DNA of 64,000 bases from an uncultured Lachnospiraceae bacterium (lineage in GTDB: Bacteria; Bacillota; Clostridia; Lachnospirales; Lachnospiraceae). The notes under the pieces were generated by a model. It was not told where the DNA came from. It did no database searches and was given only the letters and a program-made list of their open reading frames with translations. The stretch is from contig CAJUPJ010000002.1 of NCBI GenBank assembly GCA_910588655.1, positions 1-64,000 on the forward strand, in the 5' to 3' direction. This document shows positions 26,640-35,540 of the stretch, in pieces (position 1 is the first letter of the stretch; each line of letters begins with the position of its first letter). The position numbers were made by a program, and so were the translations under genes.

Positions 26640-26660
26640 AAAATAAATTGCAGGGAAAAT

Positions 26661-26859
26661 TTCCACCTGTGCGGTTGGATAATCTAAAGATTATCCAACC
26701 CACTCATCCATTCGCAAAAACCGTGCTGGTGCACTCCTATGTCTGCTAACGCATCCATTTTTTGCTCATTTATGGAGTGGATTGCTAATCCAGACAGCTG
26801 CTTGTATTGCAATAAATTGCATACAAGCAGTCTGCCGGATTGCAACCGCACAGGTGGAA
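26661..26859. repeat. Cloverleaf-like inverted-repeat element (second family)
   Basis: Outer arms TTCCACCTGTGCGGTTG (26661-26677) and CAACCGCACAGGTGGAA (26843-26859) are exact complements 17 bases long. Inside are two perfect hairpins: GGTTGGATAATC/GATTATCCAACC (26673-26700) and CTGCTTGTATTGCA/TTGCATACAAGCAG (26798-26830). The middle part (CACTCATCC...GGAGTGG) pairs weakly as a further arm. No open frame of note. The same end motif flanks the insertion-sequence remnant at 19.7-20.1 kb and occurs alone at 35471-35490. Confidence 0.8.
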
Positions 26860-26888
26860 AAATTTTTATTATTAGATGGAGGAATAAA

Positions 26889-27272
26889 ATGTTAGAAACA
26901 GGGATTAAAGGACACCAGGAAATTACAGTAACACAGGAACTTACAGCCAAAAATATGGGAAGCGGTGTAATGGATGTATTTGCAACGCCAGCAATGCTTG
27001 CACTTATGGAGAAAACGGCGTTTACAAGTGTAATGCCACATCTTAATGAAGGATGTGGGAGTGTTGGCACTAAAGTTGAGATAGACCATGTTGCTTCATC
27101 ACCAGTTGGAATGAAGATAACATGTGACAGTGAACTTATTGGGATAGAGGGAAGAAAACTTGTATTCAAAGTTGAAGCTTACGACAGTAAAGGATTAATA
27201 GGCAAAGGAATACATGAGCGCTTTATCGTTGAAAATGAAAAATTCCAGGAAAAGACAAATAAAAAACTTTAG
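26889..27272 (+). CDS. Hotdog-fold thioesterase, FlK-like
   Basis: The 127-residue protein fits the hotdog thioesterase group related to fluoroacetyl-CoA thioesterase: ATPAMLALMEKTAFTSVMPHL (long central helix), GSVGTKVEIDHVASSPVGM (the GT...H motif with conserved Thr and His) and FKVEAYDSKGLIGKGIHERF. It likely hydrolyses a small acyl-CoA in the cytoplasm as a homodimer; the acyl group is unknown, and fluoroacetate itself is unlikely. ATG 26889 follows TGGAGG and lies just after the cloverleaf-like element. A strong hairpin ends the unit. Confidence 0.88.
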   Translation: MLETGIKGHQEITVTQELTAKNMGSGVMDVFATPAMLALMEKTAFTSVMPHLNEGCGSVGTKVEIDHVASSPVGMKITCDSELIGIEGRKLVFKVEAYDSKGLIGKGIHERFIVENEKFQEKTNKKL

Positions 27273-27300
27273 TCTGGTTTACAGATATTCTGGATTTTAT

Positions 27301-27352
27301 ACAAAGATGTAATAAATTCCCAATATTATAAGGGAATTTATTACATCTTTGT
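27301..27352. terminator. Strong bidirectional terminator between convergent genes
   Basis: A 21-base perfect stem: ACAAAGATGTAATAAATTCC (27301-27320) plus C faces G plus GGAATTTATTACATCTTTGT (27333-27352). T-rich sequence follows on both strands. The last codons of the minus-strand phosphorylase gene lie inside it. Confidence 0.85.
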
Positions 27353-28105
27353 TATTGCTTCCATTGCAAGCTTCATTGCTGCTGCAAAATAACCATTTCC
27401 CCAGTTCCTTATATCATGGGCATCAACATTTGCCAGGGAGTCTGCGGTAAAAAGTAATTGTCCAAATATAATACCTCTCATTTTTGCACATGCTGCCATA
27501 GATGCACATTCCATTTCTACAACGGAATAACCTTCAGATTTCCTGTATTGCACCATTTCTTTTGTTTCCCGGTAAAAACCGTCAGTTGTCCATGTCTTGC
27601 AGGTTTTATATTTTAATCCTGCATTTTCTAATACTTTACATATTGCCTGTACTGGCCTTAAGTCCAGCTCAATTTCACGTGATGGGGGCAGATAGTGGTA
27701 AGATGTCCCTTCCTGCCTTAATGCAGCAACAGGTATATAAAAAGAACCTTCTGTATCTTCAATTAAAGCCCCGCAGCATCCTGCTGCTATAATTATTTCT
27801 GCCCCTCCTGCAATTAACTGTTCCATAATCTGGACAGCTGCTGCCCCGCCAAGAGGAGCTTGTACAAATGCAATATCTGTATTGTGGATTTTGGTTTTAT
27901 AAACATTAAATTCTTTTGTAATACTTAAAAATTTTCCAATTGCTTCACAGTTATGTTCCTTTACGAAACTTTCTATTTCCTGTTCCATAAACAACATTAC
28001 AGCTTTTTTTGGAAAAATATAATCAGTATGGTGTCCTGGCATTATAACTGCCATCTGTTCTGTATCAAATTCTAAAATTGGTATATTATTTTGGGATATT
28101 GCCAT
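27341..28105 (-). CDS. Nucleoside phosphorylase (PNP/UDP family)
   Basis: The 254-residue protein has the PNP_UDP_1 fold: APLGGAAAVQIMEQLIAGGA, then IIAAGCCGAL, and the substrate loop VVEMECASMAACAKMRG (conserved VEMExAxx), with the ribose-binding Glu and Met. It would split nucleosides reversibly with phosphate to give base and ribose 1-phosphate. It resembles uridine phosphorylase-like proteins, but the base preference cannot be settled. Minus-strand ATG 28105 has GGGGAG upstream. Together with prs and pncB it forms part of the salvage genes in the region, though not in one operon. Confidence 0.9.
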   Translation of the reverse strand: MAISQNNIPILEFDTEQMAVIMPGHHTDYIFPKKAVMLFMEQEIESFVKEHNCEAIGKFLSITKEFNVYKTKIHNTDIAFVQAPLGGAAAVQIMEQLIAGGAEIIIAAGCCGALIEDTEGSFYIPVAALRQEGTSYHYLPPSREIELDLRPVQAICKVLENAGLKYKTCKTWTTDGFYRETKEMVQYRKSEGYSVVEMECASMAACAKMRGIIFGQLLFTADSLANVDAHDIRNWGNGYFAAAMKLAMEAITKM

Positions 28106-28176
28106 AGTATAACCACTCCCCTGGATATTTTTTAAAATAATAGCATAACATTAAAATTTCCGCAATATAGTTGTGG

Positions 28177-28860
28177 GGGATAATTTATAGTTATCTGGTG
28201 TTTGTGTTTTTGTGTGGATTAGTGGACGGACGGTTTCTGTGCCAGAGCCAGAATATTCCGTTAAAGGGGTACGCTTCCGCTACGTTAAGCCACGCAGCGG
28301 CACATAAAGCCAGATATTTAATGTTCCAAAATAAACTGGCGTTTATTCCGTAACATTAAATATCCAGCTTAAATGCCGACGGGCTTAAAGTACCCCTTTA
28401 ACGGAATATTGCTGGCATCATGGCACGTGAAACCTGTTACCATAAATCCACAGCAAAACATAGAACAGCAGAATAACTATAAATTATATGTGGCTGGGTT
28501 ATTCTGCTAAACCTGCTGGTTTATGTTTTTTGGATTTCACTATATATAGTATTTATGGGTTTTTCTAAGAATAATGTGTAATATAAAATGTCTTTGTGTG
28601 TTTTTATGGAATTATGCCATGAAACAGGTTTCGCGTGCCAGATGCCAGTAATATTCCATACAGGGGTACTTTAAGCCCGCCGGCATTTAAGTCCATATGT
28701 TACAAAAGAAACATATGTTTCTTTTGGGGCATATGGGCTTTATGTGCCGTTGCGTGGCTTACCGTTATCAAACCAGCGGAAGCGTACCCCTGTATGGAAT
28801 ATTCTGGCTCTGGCACAGAAACCGTCCATCCACTAATCCATTCACCCATAAATACATATA
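28177..28860. repeat. Composite head-to-head palindromic repeat, copies 5 and 6
   Basis: Hairpin 1 (about 28225-28430): stem GAATATTCCGTTAAAGGGG against CCCCTTTAACGGAATATT, left-arm bulge CGCTTCCGCTACG, and an apical stem AGATATTTAATGTTCC against AACATTAAATATCC. Hairpin 2 (about 28635-28815) is the inverse orientation with its bulge GCGGAAGCG on the right; its top is CATATGTT/AACATATG. The left outer motif is GATAATTTATAGTTATCTGG; the right ends as ACCGTCCATCCACTAATCC. An internal end, CAGAATAACTATAAATTAT (about 28471-28489), separates them. This accounts for nearly all of the 839-base gap between the phosphorylase and cyclophilin genes. Confidence 0.88.
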
Positions 28861-28944
28861 TATCCACCCATTTGCATTACGGGTTTTTATATGCTAATAT
28901 GTTTCTGGAATAAAAATCCTGTTAGAATATGGAAGGAGAATATT

Positions 28945-29466
28945 ATGGGACAGAACAATCCAATAGTAACTTTTGAAACAACAGCAGGTGTTATAAAGGC
29001 GGAATTATACCCGGATATAGCACCAAATACAGTAAACAACTTTATTTCCCTTGTAAGTAAGGGATTTTATGATGGTTTAATTTTTCACAGGGTAATCAAG
29101 GGATTTATGATACAGGGAGGCGACCCTGACGGAAATGGTACAGGCGGGCCTGGATATTCAATTAAAGGCGAATTTGCACAGAATGGCTTTGAAAATAATT
29201 TAAAGCATACAGCGGGAGTTCTTTCAATGGCACGTTCTGCTATGCCTGATTCTGCTGGCTCACAGTTTTTTATAATGCACAAAAATGCACCACATCTTGA
29301 TGGTGCTTATGCAGCATTTGGCATGGTTACAGAGGGCATGGAAACAGTTAATGCTATTGCAGAAACAGCTACAGACATGGCGGACATGCCACGTGAACCA
29401 CAGGTTATGGTTAAAGTTACTGTAGATACAGCAGGTGCTAGTTACAGTGAACCAGAAAAATGTTAA
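28945..29466 (+). CDS. Peptidyl-prolyl cis-trans isomerase, cyclophilin type
   Basis: The 173-residue protein is a compact cyclophilin: ELYPDIAPNTVNNFISLVSK, FHRVIKGFMIQGGDP with the catalytic Arg, Phe and Gln, GVLSMARS and SAGSQFFIM, then LDGAYAAFGMV. It has no signal peptide, so it works in the cytoplasm, helping proline isomerisation during folding. ATG 28945 follows AAGGAG (28933-28938). A 33-base gap leads to the ABC-class ATPase gene; co-transcription is likely. Confidence 0.95.
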   Translation: MGQNNPIVTFETTAGVIKAELYPDIAPNTVNNFISLVSKGFYDGLIFHRVIKGFMIQGGDPDGNGTGGPGYSIKGEFAQNGFENNLKHTAGVLSMARSAMPDSAGSQFFIMHKNAPHLDGAYAAFGMVTEGMETVNAIAETATDMADMPREPQVMVKVTVDTAGASYSEPEKC

Positions 29467-29499
29467 TAACTGCCTGTACAGGGCAGCAGGGGGATAAAT

Positions 29500-31212
29500 T
29501 TGAAACAATATATTGAATTAGACAAACTCTTAAAAAGTATTAATAAAAAAAGTTATCCCGCATATAAAAGCCTTAAGGGAGATTACCAGTTTGAAGGTTA
29601 TATCCTGGATATATGCCATGTACAGGGAGACCCTTTTGCAGCGCCTTCAAAGTTAAGTGTCTGTGTGAAGAAGGCGCAGGCAGGGTTTCCAGAGGAATAT
29701 TATAGTACAGGTTACAGGAAAACAGCACTTGCTGACTATCTGGCAAGGCAGTTTGGCAGGGCTGTGCAGAAATATTCATTCCAGGCAGAAGGCTCTGGCA
29801 AAAGCGGGCTTTTAAATGTAAGCAGGTGCGGGCAGGAAGTTTTAGAAAGGACAGCAGTTGAAATAGATAATGGAAATATACTTGTCCGTTTTGAAGCAGG
29901 TTTTCCAGCATTTGGAAGGACAATTAATGCGGAAGGGCTTAGGAAAATACTATTTAATTATCTTCCAGAAATTGTAAGCCAGTCTCTTTATTATAAAAAC
30001 CTTAACCATGCAAAAGTTAAGAGTGTTATTGAACTTTCAGAAGACCAGCATGTTTTAAGAGAAGAAATACAGAAAAGGCATCTTATAGCATTTGTGGCAA
30101 ACGGGTCAGTCCTTCCAAGGGAAAGTGGCATTTCACAGAAACCTATGGCAGATGCGGTGGTTTTTAAATCGCCAGAAAGCATGGAAGTTGAAATAGAGCT
30201 TCCATATAAGGGCAAAATTAAAGGAATGGGAATTCCAGAAGGCATAACCCTGGTGGTTGGCGGCGGGTACCATGGGAAGTCTACGCTGTTAAAAGCACTT
30301 GAACAGGGTATTTACCAGCATATTGCAGGTGATGGCAGGGAATATGTTGCCACATCAGAAACAGCAGCTAAAATAAGGGCAGAGGATGGACGTGCTGTAT
30401 CACATGTTGATATTTCTCCATTTATTAATAACCTGCCAAATGAAAAAAATACAGTGGATTTTTCTACAGAAGATGCCAGCGGCTCTACTTCGCAGGCTGC
30501 CAATGTTGCTGAGGCAGTATGTGCAGGTGCAAAGGTGCTTTTAATTGATGAAGACACATGTGCAACGAATTTTATGGTAAGGGATGCACTTATGCAGGAA
30601 GTAGTATCTGGTGAGCATGAACCAATTACGCCATTTACAATGCAGGCAAGGGAAATGTACGAAAAGTATGGCATATCAGTAATACTTGTAGCGGGAAGTT
30701 CTGGTTCTTACTTCCATATTGCAGATAAAGTTATCCAGATGGATAATTACCATGCATATGATATAACGGACAAGGTGCAGCAGGTATTAAAAGGAAGGGA
30801 AAACCAGTACCAGGAGCATATGGATGCACCAGTATCTGCCGGTGTACTGTTTAATGGCAGCAGACGTATGCTGGAAACTAGAAAGGCAGACAGGAAAAAG
30901 GGACAAATTAAAATTAAACAGTCCGGTAAAGACAGCTTTTCTATTGGCAAAGAAACTGTTGATTTAAAATATGTAGAACAGCTTATAGATTACGAACAGG
31001 TAACAACATTGTCATATTGCCTGAAAGCACTTATAGAGCAGATGGAAACCAGGAAAACTGATGCAGTAAGCACAGTAGACAGGTTATGGGCACAAATCCA
31101 GGCAAAAGGGTTAAAATCACTTTGCCCAGGTTCTTACCTGCCTGTTTCAATGGCACAGGTGCGCAGGCAGGATATATTTGCGTGCCTTGACAGATACAGG
31201 GGAATTAAATAG
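29500..31212 (+). CDS. ABC-class P-loop ATPase (PF09818 family)
   Basis: The 570-residue protein matches the predicted ABC-class ATPase family: front domain LKGDYQFEGYILDICHVQGD and LADYLARQFGRAV, then a P loop GGGYHGKSTLLKAL (about residues 253-266), ASGSTSQAANVAEAV as the ABC signature-like region, LLIDEDTCATNFMVRD as Walker B, and ILVAGSSGSYFHIADKVIQM. No membrane segments are visible, so it is a soluble ATPase. A related trypanosome protein (MRB1590) binds RNA; the bacterial role is unknown. Start is TTG 29500 with GGGGG upstream. An acetyltransferase fragment follows. Confidence 0.88.
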   Translation: MKQYIELDKLLKSINKKSYPAYKSLKGDYQFEGYILDICHVQGDPFAAPSKLSVCVKKAQAGFPEEYYSTGYRKTALADYLARQFGRAVQKYSFQAEGSGKSGLLNVSRCGQEVLERTAVEIDNGNILVRFEAGFPAFGRTINAEGLRKILFNYLPEIVSQSLYYKNLNHAKVKSVIELSEDQHVLREEIQKRHLIAFVANGSVLPRESGISQKPMADAVVFKSPESMEVEIELPYKGKIKGMGIPEGITLVVGGGYHGKSTLLKALEQGIYQHIAGDGREYVATSETAAKIRAEDGRAVSHVDISPFINNLPNEKNTVDFSTEDASGSTSQAANVAEAVCAGAKVLLIDEDTCATNFMVRDALMQEVVSGEHEPITPFTMQAREMYEKYGISVILVAGSSGSYFHIADKVIQMDNYHAYDITDKVQQVLKGRENQYQEHMDAPVSAGVLFNGSRRMLETRKADRKKGQIKIKQSGKDSFSIGKETVDLKYVEQLIDYEQVTTLSYCLKALIEQMETRKTDAVSTVDRLWAQIQAKGLKSLCPGSYLPVSMAQVRRQDIFACLDRYRGIK

Positions 31213-31217
31213 GAGAA

Positions 31218-31419
31218 AGCGGGCACATTATTGACGGGAAACTTTTATGCCATACTTTTATGGAAGCAGCAAAAATGGGCTGTTCTAATGAATATTGGAA
31301 TTGTAGAGGAAAATATAAAACTCCGCAAATGGTATGAAGCAAACGGGGCAGAACACATTGGAACAAAGAAATTTGATTTTTTCCCATTTACATGTGGTTA
31401 TATGAGAAAGGAAATATAA
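31218..31419 (+). pseudogene. GNAT acetyltransferase, C-terminal fragment
   Basis: About 45 residues match only the end of a GNAT enzyme: IGIVEENIKLRKWYEANGAE followed by HIGTKKFDFFPFTCGYMRKE, the beta5-alpha4-beta6 portion with the usual N-x-x-x-x-x-x-Y-x-x-x-G pattern. The acetyl-CoA loop and everything before it are absent, and the upstream DNA runs directly into the ATPase gene, so a deletion has removed the front of the gene. Confidence 0.7.
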
Positions 31420-31423
31420 TGGA

Positions 31424-31451
31424 GGCTGTTTTACAGCCTTAATTATATTTT
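31424..31451 (+). terminator. Small terminator hairpin
   Basis: GGCTGT (31424-31429), TTT, ACAGCC (31433-31438), then TTAATTATATTTTT. It would end plus-strand transcription from the ATPase unit; it overlaps the end of the convergent kinase gene. Confidence 0.55.
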
Positions 31452-32750
31452 TATCATTACATCTACAAAGAATTCATTCCCGCTATTGTAAATTTGTGAA
31501 TAACCTGAATATTTTTCTGCAACGGCATTTATGGAAACCAGCCCTGTGCCTCTGCCACTATGCTTTGTAGAATTATATCCTTCTTTTGTTTTTTGGACAT
31601 ATCCATTAAAACTGTTTGTAGATACTATATACAGGCTGTTTCCCTGTTTTATTTCTGCCACAAGTTTAAAATACCGCTGCCCTTCTGGAAGTGTCTGGCA
31701 GCCTTCAATGGCATTTTCAAGGATATTGCCAAACAGTGCAGCTATATCAGTCCCTGTAATGCCATGAAGCTCTGGCAGCCTGGCAGACCAGTCTGTTTTT
31801 ATGCCAGCAAGTACAGCCATTTCATGGTAATAGCCAAACAATGCATTTAATGTGGCATCAGCGCAGTAATCCCTTAACATATATTCTGAAAGCTGTAGTT
31901 CATATCCATCAAGATGTTTTTTAATATTTTCAATATCACCCTGGTTTGCAAGAGAGGAAAGTACATGGACAGAGTGCCGGAAATCATGCCGTAGCCGGGA
32001 TGTCTGTTTCATATGTTCTTTAAGTGCATGGTACTGGTGTGACTGCATTTCAAGAAGCTGTGAGCGTTCATTAAGTTTATAATGTTCAAGAATAATCGTT
32101 GCACCCTGGTAAAAAAGTATATAAATTGATATAAGGAGCATAAGCAGGCAGCTCTCCATCATAGCAAAAAGAAGTGGGAATTCTTCTGTATTTATGGCGG
32201 TGTAAAAGCCTGGGAGTACAGCAAGGTTAAAAAACAGGAACACAAATGACGGCACAAGTGTATAATACCAGATTTTAGGGACATCCAGATGGCTAATCAT
32301 CCATGCAGACTGTTTACATGCAGGGTAAAAGGCAATAATTACTATAAGGCAGGATATCCCGGCTTGTAACAGGGACTGTTGTAAAGGGACAATTTCTAAA
32401 TGTGCTAGCGGCTGGCAGAAAGCATATGTAAACTGCAATGAAAAAGACTGCACAGCACAGACACCTGTATATACAGCAAGTGCCTTTGCTATATCTATGT
32501 TAACCGTTATGTAATACAAAAAAAAGAACACAATAAGTGAGGGTATAAGAATAGAATTTATGTCTGTTTTAAAAACTGTACATACAGATGCCCCAATAAA
32601 AGAATAAGGTATAAGAACTGCTAAACATATAAAAGCAGTTCTTTTTTTTGTATATTTCATCTGGTTTTTAATTGGAAAATAACATGAAAGGGCAGAAGGG
32701 AATATAATAAAAAACTGTGCAAGTGCAGACAGCCATATAAATTTATCCAA
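31443..32750 (-). CDS. GHKL-type sensor histidine kinase (AgrC/VirS-like), orphan
   Basis: The 435-residue protein has about six to seven membrane helices in its first 215 residues, a helical dimerisation segment with the phospho-accepting His in RLRHDFRHSVHVLSSL, and a GHKL ATPase: GNILENAIEGCQ (N box) and GRGTGLVSINAVAEKY (G box). This is the AgrC/FsrC/ComD class, which typically senses peptides and phosphorylates a LytTR-type regulator. No such regulator is adjacent: an acetyltransferase fragment lies downstream and the divergent ECF sigma gene upstream. Start is TTG at 32750 with AAAGGAGGG just before it on the minus strand. Confidence 0.9.
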   Translation of the reverse strand: MDKFIWLSALAQFFIIFPSALSCYFPIKNQMKYTKKRTAFICLAVLIPYSFIGASVCTVFKTDINSILIPSLIVFFFLYYITVNIDIAKALAVYTGVCAVQSFSLQFTYAFCQPLAHLEIVPLQQSLLQAGISCLIVIIAFYPACKQSAWMISHLDVPKIWYYTLVPSFVFLFFNLAVLPGFYTAINTEEFPLLFAMMESCLLMLLISIYILFYQGATIILEHYKLNERSQLLEMQSHQYHALKEHMKQTSRLRHDFRHSVHVLSSLANQGDIENIKKHLDGYELQLSEYMLRDYCADATLNALFGYYHEMAVLAGIKTDWSARLPELHGITGTDIAALFGNILENAIEGCQTLPEGQRYFKLVAEIKQGNSLYIVSTNSFNGYVQKTKEGYNSTKHSGRGTGLVSINAVAEKYSGYSQIYNSGNEFFVDVMIKI

Positions 32751-32960
32751 CAGACACCCTCCTTTTAATGTTATAATAAATAAAGATAATTATAGCAGAA
32801 AATATTATTATTTACAACTAAGTGTAAATTTGTGATAAACATGCCCATAACAGGCTGGAATATAATTATTTTTCTGTATATTGCAACTTTTATAAAATTT
32901 TGCTGTCTATATTATTAAAGAGGGACAAAATAAAAATATAAAGATTTTAAGGAGCAGAAG

Positions 32961-33521
32961 ATGGAGGATGAAGAAATAATACAGCTTTTATGGGACAGAG
33001 AAGAGCAGGGACTTAAAAGCCTGTCTGAAAAGTATGGAAAATACTGTTTTTCTGTTTCATGCCGTATTGTAAATAATGAAGAGGATGCTAAAGAATGTGT
33101 AAATGATACATGGTTTAGTGCCTGGAATTCAATTCCGCCACAGAAGCCTTCTAACCTGGGTGGATACCTTGCCAAGCTTGTACGCAATATTTCAATAAAT
33201 TGTTACAATAAAAAACATGCAGCTAAACGCGGAGGTGGAAATATGGATTTAGCCTTAGAGGAACTGTCGGAATGTGTAGCAGGAAGGGACAAAGCAGAGG
33301 AAAGGATTGAGTTAGAATTTCTTGCAAATATAATAGCAGAATTTTTAAATTCACAGGATAAGACAAAACGCTGGATTTTTATGCAGAGATACTTCTTTAT
33401 GGCAGATACCAGTGAGATATCAGTTAAACTTGGCATTAAAGAAGGCACTGTTAAATCAACATTATGCCGTATGCGTAAACAGCTAAAGAAGCGGCTTGAA
33501 AAGGAGGCTGTATATATATGA
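32961..33521 (+). CDS. ECF-type RNA polymerase sigma factor (second)
   Basis: 186 residues: region 2 as YCFSVSCRIVNNEEDAKECV followed by DTWFSAWNSIPPQ, then a linker, then region 4 helix-turn-helix TSEISVKLGIKEGTVKSTLC followed by RMRKQLKK. ATG 32961 follows AAGGAG. It overlaps the next gene by 4 bases (ATGA), marking a sigma/anti-sigma pair. It is only distantly similar to the first ECF sigma at 7723. The kinase gene is divergent from it. Confidence 0.92.
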   Translation: MEDEEIIQLLWDREEQGLKSLSEKYGKYCFSVSCRIVNNEEDAKECVNDTWFSAWNSIPPQKPSNLGGYLAKLVRNISINCYNKKHAAKRGGGNMDLALEELSECVAGRDKAEERIELEFLANIIAEFLNSQDKTKRWIFMQRYFFMADTSEISVKLGIKEGTVKSTLCRMRKQLKKRLEKEAVYI

Positions 33522-34381
33522 AGAAAGAAGAAATTCTTCTACAGGCTATAGGGATGCTTCCAGATGAAATGGCTGTACAGGATGTAACAGAGGAACTTCT
33601 TAAGGGGGCTGCCAGTATTGAAAAAAAGGCAAATGCGCACAGGCTTTTACATAAATGCAGTTATGTTTTAGCAGCAGCAGCCTGCTTTGCAGTAATTATA
33701 ACCAGTTTATTTTTCACAGGAAGGCATAACATACAGCAGCCAGATGATATTAATAATGACAGTACAGGAATTTTAGCTGGTGAAAGTAAAAGCAATAGTA
33801 TAAACAGTACAGGTAACAATGAAAAAAATGATAATATAAGACTTTTTGTCTACAGTGATGGAGGCAGTACAGAACAGCAGAAATCTAATTCAGAGGATAA
33901 AAGTTATAATGATACTGTCAGGAAAGAAGTTTTATATGGCAAGACAGTTAAACTGCCAGCAGTAAAACTTGTGCAGGACAGCAGCGCCAGCAAAAAAACA
34001 AAAGAAACAGAATATATTGTTTTTGGCATGGACAGGGATTTTTATTTTACAGTTCCTGGCAACGCAGGCAGAACATATATATTCAATGAAAAAAGCGGGA
34101 AAAAGTATTTTGTAAATGGAGAGGAGGCATTATGTAAAGCAGGGAATAAAGTTTATTTTGATATATCTGGCTGGGAAGCAGGCAAAGAAACTGCCAATAT
34201 AGAAAACTGGGATAAAGAAGGCAGGAAAGTAATTGCATATACAGATATATATTTAAAAGACAAAAAAGACATTAAACCAGCAGGAAGGTTTTATATTGGG
34301 AAAAAAGAAAAAAATAAATCAGTAAAAGATAAGGAAGGGGATGTATATTATGGATTTTTTGAAATTAAAAACGGGGATTAG
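33518..34381 (+). CDS. Single-pass membrane protein, probable anti-sigma partner
   Basis: 287 residues: a cytoplasmic N-terminal segment of about 45 residues, one membrane helix (about 48-68, YVLAAAACFAVIITSLFF), a Ser/Asn-rich linker, and an extracytoplasmic domain with PAVKLVQD, EYIVFGMDRDFYFTVPG and a Lys-rich end. The layout and its four-base overlap with the ECF sigma gene imply anti-sigma action; no recognised zinc anti-sigma motif is present. Its 3' end overlaps the next gene by about 32 bases in another frame, so the three genes are coupled. Confidence 0.75.
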   Translation: MKKEEILLQAIGMLPDEMAVQDVTEELLKGAASIEKKANAHRLLHKCSYVLAAAACFAVIITSLFFTGRHNIQQPDDINNDSTGILAGESKSNSINSTGNNEKNDNIRLFVYSDGGSTEQQKSNSEDKSYNDTVRKEVLYGKTVKLPAVKLVQDSSASKKTKETEYIVFGMDRDFYFTVPGNAGRTYIFNEKSGKKYFVNGEEALCKAGNKVYFDISGWEAGKETANIENWDKEGRKVIAYTDIYLKDKKDIKPAGRFYIGKKEKNKSVKDKEGDVYYGFFEIKNGD

Positions 34382-35147
34382 AAGGCAGTTTATTACATTA
34401 TGTATATTTATATTTGCAGCACTGGCAATATGCGGGTGTGGTGCAGAAAAAGTAACATATTGCTTAGATACTGCAGAAACAAGCCCGGCAGCAGGCAGCC
34501 AGCAAGTTATAAAAACAACTGTTAAAAGTGCCAAAGCAGAAAACGTGGAGGATGAAAGACTGTTATATAAAAAAGTACCTGTATATGGCAAAGGTGAAAA
34601 GAAAAAAATTAAAAAATACCTCCATTCACTTCCAGATGAAATAACTGAAGAGGAAGCGAAGAAAAAAGGCATAGTAGTACAGTTATACAATCCAGATGAA
34701 AATAATTTTAATACTATGTGGCAGGGGTTTTATAAGTATGTCAGGGAAGGGGAGAAAGCAGAAAAACCGGATGATGGTGTTGTAACTAAGTGTTATGAAG
34801 AACCATTTAAAGCTGCTATTGTACTTTTAAGATATACTACAGAAGGTGACGCCTGCTATACCTATATATCATTTATAGAAGGTGAATATTATGTAATGAC
34901 TGACTACAGCAGGGACAGGTTTATGAAGAGTACCCCGGATGGCATTGATGATATTGGAACTTTTAAATCTTTAAGAAAGAGAAAAGAAATTAATAAGGAT
35001 GGAAATAAGAAATACTATGATGTAATATATTCTGTTTTTAAGAAACCAGATATTTCAAAGAAAGAAATGAAAAAAATTATAAAGAAAACAAATTCCTATA
35101 TTAGCAAATATTATAATTTATTTGACTACTATGCACATTACAAGTAA
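34350..35147 (+). CDS. Putative exported lipoprotein or membrane-anchored protein
   Basis: About 265 residues with a basic start, a hydrophobic segment (about residues 12-26) and Cys residues in AALAICGCGAEK, a plausible but imperfect lipobox. The rest is a soluble, Lys-rich domain (VPVYGKGEKKKIKKYLHSLP ... IVVQLYNPDENNF ... YTYISFIEGEYYVMTDYSRD) of unknown fold. It overlaps the preceding anti-sigma-like gene, making it the third member of the sigma cassette, perhaps the sensed or regulated surface component. ATG 34350 sits about 10 bases after AAGGGG; ATG 34341 is an alternative. Confidence 0.7.
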   Translation: MDFLKLKTGIRRQFITLCIFIFAALAICGCGAEKVTYCLDTAETSPAAGSQQVIKTTVKSAKAENVEDERLLYKKVPVYGKGEKKKIKKYLHSLPDEITEEEAKKKGIVVQLYNPDENNFNTMWQGFYKYVREGEKAEKPDDGVVTKCYEEPFKAAIVLLRYTTEGDACYTYISFIEGEYYVMTDYSRDRFMKSTPDGIDDIGTFKSLRKRKEINKDGNKKYYDVIYSVFKKPDISKKEMKKIIKKTNSYISKYYNLFDYYAHYK

Positions 35148-35154
35148 TATATGT

Positions 35155-35268
35155 TACTTTATGTGCTGTTGCGTGGCTTAACGTAGTGCAAGCGTACCCC
35201 TTGTATGGAATATTTGCTGGTTCTGGTACAGAAACCGTCCTTCATTTACAAAAAAGATAACTGTAAAC
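35155..35268. repeat. Half copy of the palindromic repeat
   Basis: Only the right arm is present: TGTGCTGTTGCGTGGCTTAA, the bulge CGTAGTGCAAGCG, TACCCC, GGAATATT, then ACAGAAACCGTCC and the terminal AAGATAACTGTAAA. No left arm exists, so this copy cannot fold like the others. Confidence 0.75.
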
Positions 35269-35352
35269 CACCATTTTTACATTATATGACATAATCCGGC
35301 ATTTTATGACATAAATTTTTTGCTCTTTTTTGGAATATTTTGATATTAATAT

Positions 35353-35381
35353 TTGACGAAACACAACATCTAGTGTAAAAT
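35353..35381 (+). promoter_or_regulatory. Probable promoter ahead of the HPt gene, long leader
   Basis: TTGACG (35353-35358), 17 bases, TAAAAT (35376-35381). The leader to the HPt start at 35541 is about 150 bases and contains a solo TTCCACCTGTGCGG motif (35472-35485). The rest of the gap between the half repeat and this promoter (35269-35352) is AT-rich with no evident feature. Confidence 0.55.
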
Positions 35382-35540
35382 TATTGTAGTATTTAGTATT
35401 GCTTATGTTGATTATATAAACTTTATGTTATATTATGTATTATATAATGGGCATACAGCTATAATAAAAATATTCCACCTGTGCGGCTGGAAAGTATTGT
35501 GGAAAGTTTGTATTTAATATGCAAGGGAATGGAGAGTAAA

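Noticed and set aside
26661..26859. Possible tRNA gene suggested by the cloverleaf shape
   Set aside because: No T-loop GTTCGAATC-type motif, no CCA-end context and stems of the wrong length.
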